Shown here one piece after another: positions 49,896 through 57,036 of a stretch of 64,000 nt of DNA (the stretch's first letter is position 1; each line of letters begins with the position of its first letter). The translations under genes were made by a program, and so were the position numbers. The DNA is from Pseudomonas sp. WN033 (GTDB lineage Bacteria; Pseudomonadota; Gammaproteobacteria; Pseudomonadales; Pseudomonadaceae), in the NCBI GenBank assembly GCA_002287035.1, contig NSKG01000014.1, positions 21,921-85,920 of the forward strand, in the 5' to 3' direction. The notes below the pieces were generated by a model that did no database searches, had not been told where the DNA came from, and saw nothing but the letters and a program-made list of their open reading frames with translations.

Positions 49896-51171
49896 GCATA
49901 GTTTCCCTCGGCCACGAATTCTCGGGGTGCTGAGTACCGATTGGAACCGCAACCCGGACTTTGCCGGGGTGTATTCGTACCTGCGTCCCGGTGGCACGCC
50001 GGCTGATCGGGAGCGGCTGGCTGGCGAGATTGCGCCGCGGCTCTGGCTGGCCGGTGAATACACCTGGGCGGCCGGGCCGGGCACCTTGCATGGCGCTTTC
50101 TTCAGTGGCGAGCGGGCGGCCCGGCAGGTGCTTGCCAGTGGTCTGGCCGGACCTGCTTCGGTGCTGGTTATCGGCGCTGGTCTGGCTGGGCTGGCGGCAG
50201 CGCGCTGCTTGCACCGGGCTGGCGTGGCGGTTCGCCTGCTGGAGGCTGGCCCGCACGCTGGAGGACGGGCCCGCTGTGATAGCCGTCTGGGCATGCCGCT
50301 GCCGTTGGGCGGCGCCTGGTTGCATGGCGAGCAGGGTCACCCCCTGGCAGAGCGGGTGAGCTATATCGCTTCTGGATCCTGGGATTATGCCAATACCTAT
50401 ATCCTGGGCCAGGGCCGGCTGGAGCCAAGGCTGTACGAACGCTTGCAGGCACGGTTGGCTGGTATTGAGCAGCAACTGGATCAACAGCCGTCAGCGGCGG
50501 ATACCTGTTTGCGAGATAGTCTGGCGGCCATTGATCTGGCCGATTGTGATCGGCTTGAGCGGCTGGTGTTGAACAGTTGGTTGCGTCTGGAATATGCCAG
50601 CCTGGTTTCGGCCCCCTTGGCTGAGCTGAGTACCCGGCACCGGGCTGAGGATTTCCATTTGGCGGGGAGCAACCAACTGATTACCGGTGGGCTGTCCGAG
50701 TTTGTCTGCGAGCTGGCCGCAGGGCTGGATATTCACTTCGGCCAGCGGGTAGTGCAGTTGCAGTCGGCTCCGCAGCAGTGGCTGGTCCATTGCGAGCAGG
50801 ATGAGGTTTGGTCGGCCGATGCGGTGATTGTCGCCACGCCAGTTGCTCCGGTGCGGGACCAGCGCCTGCGTATTCAGCCGGAGTTGCCGGCCCCGATACG
50901 CCAGGCGCTGAGCCGGATCGGCTCGGGCTGTGTCAGCAAGACCTTCTTCCATTGTGAACGCCAAGCCTGGCCGGCGGGACGGGGGTTCATGCTGGCTGCC
51001 GAAGAGCCGCCAGTGTTTGACTCGCTGGTGGATGTCAGTGATGTGGCTGGAGTTCCGATGCTGTGCGGCTTTGCCAGTGGCGAGCAGGCACTACGGGTGG
51101 AAGCGATGTCCGATGCAGAGCGCTGTCAGGCGCTGGTGCAACTCATGACTGAGGCGGGGATCTGGTCTTAG
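49882..51171 (+). CDS. flavin amine oxidase with circularly permuted domain order
   Basis: This 429-residue FAD-dependent oxidase of the monoamine/polyamine oxidase type is built in an unusual order. The FAD loop VLVIGAGLAGLAAARCL lies near residue 93 instead of at the N-terminus. The first 85 residues (VLSTDWNRNPDFAGVYSYL, WLAGEYTWAAGPGTLHGAFF) correspond to the C-terminal end of normal family members. The protein ends at the point where that segment would usually begin (LCGFASGEQALRVEAMSD, LMTEAGIWS). A GTG at 49882 inside the GNAT gene is the best available start; another GTG is at 49928. Amines or polyamines are likely substrates. Confidence 0.8.
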   Translation: MNYSEHSFPRPRILGVLSTDWNRNPDFAGVYSYLRPGGTPADRERLAGEIAPRLWLAGEYTWAAGPGTLHGAFFSGERAARQVLASGLAGPASVLVIGAGLAGLAAARCLHRAGVAVRLLEAGPHAGGRARCDSRLGMPLPLGGAWLHGEQGHPLAERVSYIASGSWDYANTYILGQGRLEPRLYERLQARLAGIEQQLDQQPSAADTCLRDSLAAIDLADCDRLERLVLNSWLRLEYASLVSAPLAELSTRHRAEDFHLAGSNQLITGGLSEFVCELAAGLDIHFGQRVVQLQSAPQQWLVHCEQDEVWSADAVIVATPVAPVRDQRLRIQPELPAPIRQALSRIGSGCVSKTFFHCERQAWPAGRGFMLAAEEPPVFDSLVDVSDVAGVPMLCGFASGEQALRVEAMSDAERCQALVQLMTEAGIWS

Positions 51172-51238
51172 CCTAAAGAGGGATTGAGCACTACTGACCG
51201 ACTGGTTAGGGTCGGGGCTTTGCTGGCCGGAGTAGCCA

Positions 51239-52090
51239 ATGCCTGTCTTGTCCTATCGCACCCTGCTGTTGACCGCCCTGGCCATGCTGGCGTTTGCCGG
51301 CAACTCGCTGCTGTGCCGCCTGGCGCTACGTGATACGGCCATCGATCCCGCCAGTTTTACTGCCCTGCGGTTGGCTTCCGGGGCAGCGATTCTGTTGCTG
51401 TTGCTGCGTTTTGGTAGCAGTCGGCTGGCGCTCCAGGGCAGTTGGCCTGGGGCAGCGGCCTTGTTCGTCTATGCTGGGGCGTTCTCGTTGGCCTATCTGC
51501 ATCTGGATGCCGGCGTTGGTGCGCTGATTTTGTTCGGCTCGGTACAGCTTGGCATGAGTGGCTGGGGGCTGTTCAAGGGCGAGCGGCTGACTCGATTGCA
51601 GGCCGCGGGATTGACGTTGGCGGCGCTGGGACTCGGGTTGTGGCTGTTGCCCGGCAGCAGTGCGCCGGCGCTGTCGGGCACCCTGTTGATGGTACTGGCC
51701 GGGCTGGCCTGGGCCTGCTACTCATTGATTGGTCGGGGCGCTGGCGATCCGCTGGCGAGCACTGCCGGCAACTTTCTCCGCGCCACTCCATTAGGGGTGT
51801 TGATGCTGTTGGCCTTTGCCGGGAGTTGGCAGGTCGATGGGCTGGGGCTGCTGTACGCGCTGTTGTCAGGGGCGCTGACCTCGGGGCTGGGCTATGCGCT
51901 GTGGTATGCCGCGCTCAAGGGGTTGAGCGCTATCCAGGGTGCCAGCGTTCAGCTCAGCGTACCGGTCATCGCCGCATTGCTTGGCAGTCTGCTGCTGGCG
52001 GAAAGCCTCAGCCTGCGCTTGCTGCTGGTATCGGCCATGACTCTGGGCGGGATTGGTTTGGTGTTGTGGGGGCAGGCCCGGCACTATTAG
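51239..52090 (+). CDS. EamA/DMT-family transporter
   Basis: This 283-residue integral membrane protein with about ten segments in two EamA halves belongs to the drug/metabolite transporter superfamily, whose members often export amino acids or metabolites. Visible features include FAGNSLLCRLALRD, GAAILLLLLRFG and the second-half repeat LSGALTSGLGYALWYAALKG with VQLSVPVIAALLGSLLLAE. ATG 51239 begins the first helix. The gene ends at a hairpin terminator. The substrate is unknown. Confidence 0.88.
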   Translation: MPVLSYRTLLLTALAMLAFAGNSLLCRLALRDTAIDPASFTALRLASGAAILLLLLRFGSSRLALQGSWPGAAALFVYAGAFSLAYLHLDAGVGALILFGSVQLGMSGWGLFKGERLTRLQAAGLTLAALGLGLWLLPGSSAPALSGTLLMVLAGLAWACYSLIGRGAGDPLASTAGNFLRATPLGVLMLLAFAGSWQVDGLGLLYALLSGALTSGLGYALWYAALKGLSAIQGASVQLSVPVIAALLGSLLLAESLSLRLLLVSAMTLGGIGLVLWGQARHY

Positions 52091-52095
52091 CCGGT

Positions 52096-52130
52096 AGCTC
52101 GGTGCCGGGAAAGACACCGAGCTCTTTGTT
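52096..52130. terminator. intrinsic terminator between convergent transporter genes
   Basis: AGCTCGGTG (52096-52104) and CACCGAGCT (52115-52123) form a 9-bp stem followed by CTTTGTT, between the EamA stop (52090) and the MFS stop (52134). Confidence 0.7.
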
Positions 52131-52133
52131 GGC

Positions 52134-53327
52134 TCAGCCTGCTGCAGCGGCCAGAGCCGCGCTGTGGCGCTCCTTGGCACGGGCCAGTGGCACCGAGACA
52201 GCCAGCAGAGTAAGGATGACCGTAACAGCAATAGCCCAACCGGTCAGGGTATAGCCGCCAATCGAGATCAGCATGCCGGAGATAGCCGGACCTACCGCGA
52301 TACCCAGGGTTAGGAAACTGCCGCAGGCTGCGACCACCCGGCCTTCTCGATCGAGCGAGGCGGCCAGTGCAGTCAGGTAGGCCAGAGTGTAGAAATAGGT
52401 GGCTGCAATCATCATCACCGCGATGGTGTACATGGTTTTCGAGGCTTCACCCAAAACATACCCGAGACTCGATGCGCCACACAGCAGGATACCGATGATC
52501 ACCGGGGTACTCATGCCGAAGCGCTTGCCGATGATTGCCGCCAGCAGCGGCCCGATCAGGCCGACAAAGGCCTGTAGCGAGAACAGCATGCCTAGGGTTT
52601 CACCGTCATAGCCGACCCGTACACCGACCTGCTCGACGAACGCCCAGCCCATGGTGTCACGGGTTGAAAACAAAAACATGGCGGCCATCATGCAGATTGC
52701 TACGGTGGACAGCAGCTTGCTGTTGGGGGCGTGGTGGTGATGAGCGTGATGCTCGACACTGGCCCGTTGCGGCATCTTCAGGATCAGCACAGCCATCACT
52801 CCCTGGGTTATGGCCATTGCGTAGTACAGTCCAGCCAGGCCGCTGCTGGCCATAGCGCTGGCAAAGGCCAGCATTACTACGATCATCAAAGCAACGAACA
52901 GAACGTTCATGTAGCCTGCAACGTTGTCGGGGTCGCGGGCGCTGGAGACGCAAGCGTTGCCGCAGGCTAGTGCCAAGCCGGCACCAATACCGGCAACGCA
53001 ACGCAAAGCGGTGAGCAGATAGGCATCGGTGATGCTTGCTGAGATCAGGTTGGCGGCAATAGCAATGCTGGCGCCAATCAGCGCAATGGTCTGGCGTGGT
53101 GCTCGACCCATGATTGGGGCTATGAATAGTGAGGCGAGCATGGTGAAGATGAATTCGGCCGACAATAGAAAGCCTGCCTGGGCTTCATCCAGACCCAGGT
53201 CGCTCATCACGGCGCTGATCAGAAACGGCAAGGCTAGCAAGGCCAGCAGGCCGACCCCGTAAGCGGCGGCGAAGGCGGAAAACACCAGGCTCCAGCTTTC
53301 TGGCATAAAGTGACGCAGATTTTTCAT
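52134..53327 (-). CDS. major facilitator superfamily transporter
   Basis: This 397-residue protein has 12 hydrophobic segments and a central cytoplasmic loop with a histidine cluster (HHAHHHH) between helices 6 and 7. The fold is MFS-like (GLDEAQAGFLLSAEF, GIGAGLALACGNACV), with no residue pattern that names the substrate. ATG 53327 is preceded by AGAGGA. It lies downstream, on the same strand, of the amine cluster but is separated from it by a hairpin and a 438-bp gap. It could supply that cluster with substrate; this is conjecture. Confidence 0.85.
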   Translation of the reverse strand: MKNLRHFMPESWSLVFSAFAAAYGVGLLALLALPFLISAVMSDLGLDEAQAGFLLSAEFIFTMLASLFIAPIMGRAPRQTIALIGASIAIAANLISASITDAYLLTALRCVAGIGAGLALACGNACVSSARDPDNVAGYMNVLFVALMIVVMLAFASAMASSGLAGLYYAMAITQGVMAVLILKMPQRASVEHHAHHHHAPNSKLLSTVAICMMAAMFLFSTRDTMGWAFVEQVGVRVGYDGETLGMLFSLQAFVGLIGPLLAAIIGKRFGMSTPVIIGILLCGASSLGYVLGEASKTMYTIAVMMIAATYFYTLAYLTALAASLDREGRVVAACGSFLTLGIAVGPAISGMLISIGGYTLTGWAIAVTVILTLLAVSVPLARAKERHSAALAAAAG

Positions 53328-53765
53328 GGGAAGTCCTCTCAAGCAATGGTCCTGAAGGGTGCCGGGCAGGCTTAACCAGTACTCGATCCGAGCGGCGGTA
53401 CCGGTTTTCCTGCGCCTGTTGGCGCGCTCCATAGGCGGTTTTGTCTTCTGTGGTCTGGCCTATCGGTGGTGTGAACCCGTGCTGGCCTGAGGCGGTCCGC
53501 GTGGGTCTGCTTTATTACAAGCACGGCTCGTGCCATATTTCATATGAGTTTAAATGTATTTGTTTTTGTGACTCTAATGCGCTTCTAAGCCCTCTAGCGT
53601 GGGGAGATACTGCCCCGGGTTTGTGCATGATGGTATGGATTTGCCCCACAATGGGGTCAGAGGCGGCAGAAGCGGTTGTTACAGAGTGTAACCTTAATAA
53701 GCTAATGTAATACTTTATGGTAACAACGGTAGCACTAAGCTACCGTTGATTGGCCGGTGAGGAAC
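53328..53765. other. 438-bp intergenic region upstream of the MFS gene
   Basis: I support no gene here. The A/T-rich middle contains short palindromes that may be regulator sites for the MFS gene: GCACG-GCT-CGTGC (53521-53533), CCCCA-CAA-TGGGG (53644-53656) and GTTAC-AGAGT-GTAAC (53678-53692). Near its right end stands the hairpin listed separately. An 89-codon open frame across it has no credible start site or protein-like composition. Confidence 0.45.
53724..53748 (-). terminator. hairpin at the end of the GS/porin/GntR/Cache unit
   Basis: CAACGGTAGC (53724-53733) and GCTACCGTTG (53739-53748) form a perfect 10-bp stem with loop ACTAA, 17 bp past the Cache stop codon. The following T-content on the minus strand is modest. 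Confidence 0.6.
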
Positions 53766-54524
53766 TCAGGCGGCGCCCGCTAACTGACGGATACAGGGAC
53801 GCTGGACCAGTGCCCAGTGTGAAGCCTGCTCACCCAAGTCAACGACCGTGCAGTGATTTTCGCTACGCGATATGGCATGCCGGGCCAGCTCGCCGGCAGT
53901 CCAGTTTGCAGTGTTGGCTGCTACTACCCGGCCTTCATCGGTGACAATGAAGGCTTCATGGCTCATTTTCAGCAGCCCAGAGACCAGAATGCGCTCGAAG
54001 CGACCGAGGGCGATATCGGCCCCGGCAATGCCGATGAAGCGCCCGTCGACATTCAGCGGCTGGGCGAAGGTAAGAATATAGGTGTCCTGCCCGTAGAGGT
54101 CGATATAGGGGCCGATGACAACCCGCTGGCCAGTACTGCGCGGGCGGGTGAACCAAGGCATGTCGCGGTAATTGTAGTAGCTGTCACTGCTGCGGTTGAA
54201 GTTCAGATCCAGTGGGGCGATGCGACCATTGGAGGTCAGGTGCCGCCACTCGCAGTACATCTCCCGATCCTGTAGTACGTTAGGTTCTAGCACCACCCCT
54301 GTTCCTTGCAGGCAACTTCTGGGGGCTGCCAGATGGCTATCGATCAGTGGTCGCAGGGACTTCAGGTCGCGCGCAGCAGGTGCCTTGCTGTGTGAGCCTT
54401 GCTGCTGCCAGATGGCACAGACTTCTCGGGCCAGGATGTCGATCTGGGCGAAGATGTTACTGATGGAAACGTCGATCCGTGAGATGCAGTCCTGCAGTTC
54501 GCGGTTGAGTGCGTCTTCGGCCAT
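53766..54524 (-). CDS. soluble Cache/PDC-sensor-like protein
   Basis: This 252-residue protein has an N-terminal helix followed by a Cache-type sensor fold. Typical segments are YYNYRDMPWFTRPRSTG, VVIGPYIDLYGQDTYILTFA and GRFIGIAGADIAL. Cache domains normally sense small ligands outside the cell on chemoreceptors or kinases. This one has no signal peptide, membrane helix or output domain, so it should act inside the cell as a free ligand-binding module. An alternative ATG at 54638 overlaps the GntR stop, but the added residues look non-coding. GAGGGTTAGG precedes ATG 54524. It is the last gene of the amine cluster. Confidence 0.75.
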   Translation of the reverse strand: MAEDALNRELQDCISRIDVSISNIFAQIDILAREVCAIWQQQGSHSKAPAARDLKSLRPLIDSHLAAPRSCLQGTGVVLEPNVLQDREMYCEWRHLTSNGRIAPLDLNFNRSSDSYYNYRDMPWFTRPRSTGQRVVIGPYIDLYGQDTYILTFAQPLNVDGRFIGIAGADIALGRFERILVSGLLKMSHEAFIVTDEGRVVAANTANWTAGELARHAISRSENHCTVVDLGEQASHWALVQRPCIRQLAGAA

Positions 54525-54634
54525 GGCCCTAACCCTCGCTGTGCCTGACCTAGTGAGGTTTCCCGAGGAAATAACGGGATCAGGCGGGAGATTTTTGATG
54601 TTGGTCAAAAAATAGCAGGCAAGGGTTATGCCAA

Positions 54635-55384
54635 TCATTCAGTCTCAGAGGATAAAAGCTCCAGCTTGAGGCTGACCAGGCGCTTGATGCCCCGGTTGAC
54701 GTGTGCTTCCGCCAAGGCTCCAGCCAGTGTTGAATCGCCGCTGATAATGGCATCCAGAATGGCCTGATGTTCCTGTTGCACTGTTTCGGGGGTGGGCGTT
54801 GAAGCTGATGGCAGCCACAGAAGCTCACCAACTTCCGCCTGTAGGCGAATTTCCGCATGGGTCAGGCGCACCGATTGTGAGGCTGCAGCTACCTCAATAT
54901 GAAAGCGAGCATCGGCCCGGCGCCGCTCGCGCCGGCTTTGGGCTTCGCCCAGGGCCGCGATGTAGTGAGCTAGGTGTTGATGGTGCTCTTCGGTGCCGCG
55001 TTTGGCTGCCAGGCGTGCGGCGGTACCGGCGATGGCCATGTGTTCATCACCGAGGTCGCGCAGTTCGATGGTGCTGAGCTCGTTGAGTTGGTCGAACAGT
55101 ATGTCGGCGGGAATTTCTACCGAATTACAGACGAAGCTGCCGCCGTTGCGGCCGCGTCGGGTTTCTATCACGCCGCGTTGCCGCAGATAGGCTAAGGCCT
55201 CGCGCAAGGTGACTGTGGCGACGCCGAACTGCATGGCCAGCTCGCTTTCGCTGGGCAGTTGCTGGCCTTCGGAATACAGGCCCAGATCAATCGCTTCCAT
55301 CAGGCGTCGAACAACTTCTTCAGTTCGACCTTCCTGACGGAGGCGCATGAAGGAGCCAGCGTTGGGAGTGGATTTTCCGTTCAT
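54635..55384 (-). CDS. GntR-family regulator, FadR subfamily
   Basis: This 249-residue regulator has an N-terminal winged helix (about 15-85, LPSESELAMQFGVATVTLRE and a wing with RRGRNGG) and an all-helical FCD effector domain with candidate metal ligands in ADARFHIEVA and later histidines. FadR-type proteins usually repress nearby catabolic genes until a pathway intermediate binds. It lies inside the amine cluster and is the best candidate to bind the element shared by the three cluster promoters. Confidence 0.9.
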   Translation of the reverse strand: MNGKSTPNAGSFMRLRQEGRTEEVVRRLMEAIDLGLYSEGQQLPSESELAMQFGVATVTLREALAYLRQRGVIETRRGRNGGSFVCNSVEIPADILFDQLNELSTIELRDLGDEHMAIAGTAARLAAKRGTEEHHQHLAHYIAALGEAQSRRERRRADARFHIEVAAASQSVRLTHAEIRLQAEVGELLWLPSASTPTPETVQQEHQAILDAIISGDSTLAGALAEAHVNRGIKRLVSLKLELLSSETE

Positions 55385-55389
55385 GGTGC

Positions 55390-55522
55390 GTGCAGCCTTG
55401 TGTGATCATCCTGCCCGAAGGGCTCAGACAGATCCATCTGTGTCTTCGGATGGAATGCAGTCTATCAGAGTTGCCGCACCAGGGCTGCACGCTTGTGGTC
55501 CGCCCTGGTGCGGCGGACCACA
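55390..55522 (-). promoter_or_regulatory. overlapping alternative hairpins in the porin-GntR gap
   Basis: Two long perfect stems share sequence and cannot form together: 55494-55504 with 55512-55522 (11 bp), and 55473-55485 with 55502-55514 (13 bp). In addition GGCTGCAC (55483-55490) is complementary to GTGCAGCC (55390-55397), which lies beside the ribosome site of the GntR gene. The arrangement could tune GntR translation or termination. No U-tract follows either stem. Confidence 0.5.
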
Positions 55523-55534
55523 GGCACTGCTGGT

Positions 55535-56260
55535 TCAGAGGCCCTTGGATACCGACAAGGTCAGGTTGCTGTTGCAATAGCGGCTCTTGCCGTACCAGGC
55601 AGCACAGGTCGAACCTTTGAGATTGGTGTCCGAGTACATCAGGGCCCAATCCAGTCCCAGCAGGGTTTTGCCCAGGGTTACGGCCCAGTCACGGTAGGTT
55701 TTGCCATTGTCGGTCGGCGAATTGAGCGGATCCTTGGTGTCTGTGTGTCCCATATGCAACTCAAGGCCCAGATCATAGGGCAGCTCGAAGGCATAGCTGA
55801 CATAGGTATACAGAGCGCTCTGGGGCTCATAGGCGTACTTGCTGCCGATGGTCAGGCCATGAAAGCTGAGGCTGGCCAGAATCTCATCGACACTGGCGGC
55901 ACCACCAGCCTTGGGATAGGTATAGGTCGCCCAGGTCAGGTCATAGCTTAGGTTGTCGTTGAGCTGGCCGGCGAAACCCAGGTAGTAGTCGATCTCGATG
56001 CTGGCGCCGAAGGTGTCGGCATCGACATTCGAGGCCCAGGCCCCGATGTAGAGCCCTGACTCATGGGAAAAGTCGAGACTGCCCTGAATTGCGCCGGCTC
56101 CGGCGGTCTGTGACTGGCCGCGCCAGATATAGTCGCTGGCCAGGGTCACACTCATGCTGGCATCAATGCTGCCAAGTGGGGTGTCAAAGGATTCTGCACT
56201 GGCCGTGAGAGCGGTACCGAAGATGAAGGCGGAGCACAGGCAGGTTGTTGTTTTTTTCAT
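55535..56260 (-). CDS. TorF-family putative porin
   Basis: The 241-residue precursor has a signal peptide (MKKTTTCLCSAFIFGTALTA, cut near ASA). The mature barrel has SMSVTLASDYIWRGQSQT at its start, the hallmark of the TorF/TIGR02001 putative porins of Proteobacteria, and amphipathic strands such as LSYDLTWATYTYP and SLSFHGLTIGSKYAYEP. It probably lets the amine substrate of the cluster cross the outer membrane. ATG 56260 follows AAGGAGAG. The gap to the preceding gene holds two G/C-rich hairpins. Confidence 0.85.
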   Translation of the reverse strand: MKKTTTCLCSAFIFGTALTASAESFDTPLGSIDASMSVTLASDYIWRGQSQTAGAGAIQGSLDFSHESGLYIGAWASNVDADTFGASIEIDYYLGFAGQLNDNLSYDLTWATYTYPKAGGAASVDEILASLSFHGLTIGSKYAYEPQSALYTYVSYAFELPYDLGLELHMGHTDTKDPLNSPTDNGKTYRDWAVTLGKTLLGLDWALMYSDTNLKGSTCAAWYGKSRYCNSNLTLSVSKGL

Positions 56261-56280
56261 GGTCTCTCCTTGCGGGTGGG

Positions 56281-56333
56281 CGCGCCGGTCAGGCCCGGCG
56301 CGTGACAGTAAGGCCTGCCGGAGGCGGCAGGCC
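56281..56333 (-). other. two G/C-rich hairpins between the binding-protein and porin genes
   Basis: CGCGCCGG/CCGGCGCG (56281-56302) and GGCCTGCC/GGCAGGCC (56312-56333) are perfect 8-bp stems with 6-nt loops in the 83-bp gap. Without T-tracts they may set different mRNA levels for the cytosolic genes before and the porin after. Confidence 0.5.
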
Positions 56334-56343
56334 GGAACGAGCA

Positions 56344-57036
56344 TCAGAACGGATAACTCAGGCTGGGCATCCATTTGTGCCAGAGGGCCTGCAGCTCACC
56401 GCTGTGCTTGGCCTCGGCCAGGGCCTGGTTGACCGCCGTCAGGCGCTCGGGGGTCCCCTTGCGGACCGCAATGCCCCAGGCGTTGTTGCTGGGCACGGTG
56501 AAGGCAATGGCCAGATCGGCCTCTTCGGCCAGCGGCACTAGCGCGACGTCATCATCGACGAAGGCATCGATGTTGCCGGCCCGCAGAGCCTTGACCATAT
56601 CGCCCAAGACGTCCTCGGAGTCACCGGCGAACGGCACCGTAATACAGCCGCTGAAGGTTTCTGCCAGTGCCATGTTGAGGCTGTTGGCAATGGCTCCGAC
56701 GCGCTTGCCAAGCAGATCCTTAGGGCTGCTGACCGGGCTGTCGCGCAGCACCATGACTGCTTCATCAAAAACGGCGTAAGGCTCGCTGAAGTCGGCCAGG
56801 CTTTTGCGGTACTCGGAGATTCCCTGGCCGCAGAGCAGAATGTCGCCGGCCTCGGCTTCCAGAGCCGGATAGAAATCGGCCCAGTTCTGGTAGACAAAGC
56901 GGGTTTCCTGGCCGAGCTTGGCACCCAGCAAGCGGGCGACATCGGACTCGTAGCCATGCCGGTAGCCGTCGGCGTCCTTCCAGAACAGCGGCGGAGCGGG
57001 CAGGTCGGCGCAAATCACGCGGAAGGGACGGCTCAT
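56344..57036 (-). CDS. solute-binding-protein family 3 domain, without signal peptide
   Basis: This 230-residue protein is a full periplasmic-type amino-acid/amine-binding fold (SBP_bac_3). It starts directly with MSRPFRVICADLPAPPLFW and shows GYESDVARLLGAKLG, DILLCGQGISEYRK, LLGKRVGAIANS and NNAWGIAVRKG. No signal peptide or lipobox is present, nor at an alternative upstream start (57099), so it should remain in the cytoplasm. The start overlaps the GS-like stop by 4 bp, with GGAG 8 nt away. It may act as a ligand-binding regulator or as an enzyme of cyclohexadienyl-dehydratase type; this is unproven. Confidence 0.8.
   Translation of the reverse strand: MSRPFRVICADLPAPPLFWKDADGYRHGYESDVARLLGAKLGQETRFVYQNWADFYPALEAEAGDILLCGQGISEYRKSLADFSEPYAVFDEAVMVLRDSPVSSPKDLLGKRVGAIANSLNMALAETFSGCITVPFAGDSEDVLGDMVKALRAGNIDAFVDDDVALVPLAEEADLAIAFTVPSNNAWGIAVRKGTPERLTAVNQALAEAKHSGELQALWHKWMPSLSYPF

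Noticed and set aside
53441..53710. An 89-codon open frame in the gap upstream of the MFS gene
   Set aside because: It has no ribosome site, its composition is unlike a protein, and it crosses several palindromes.
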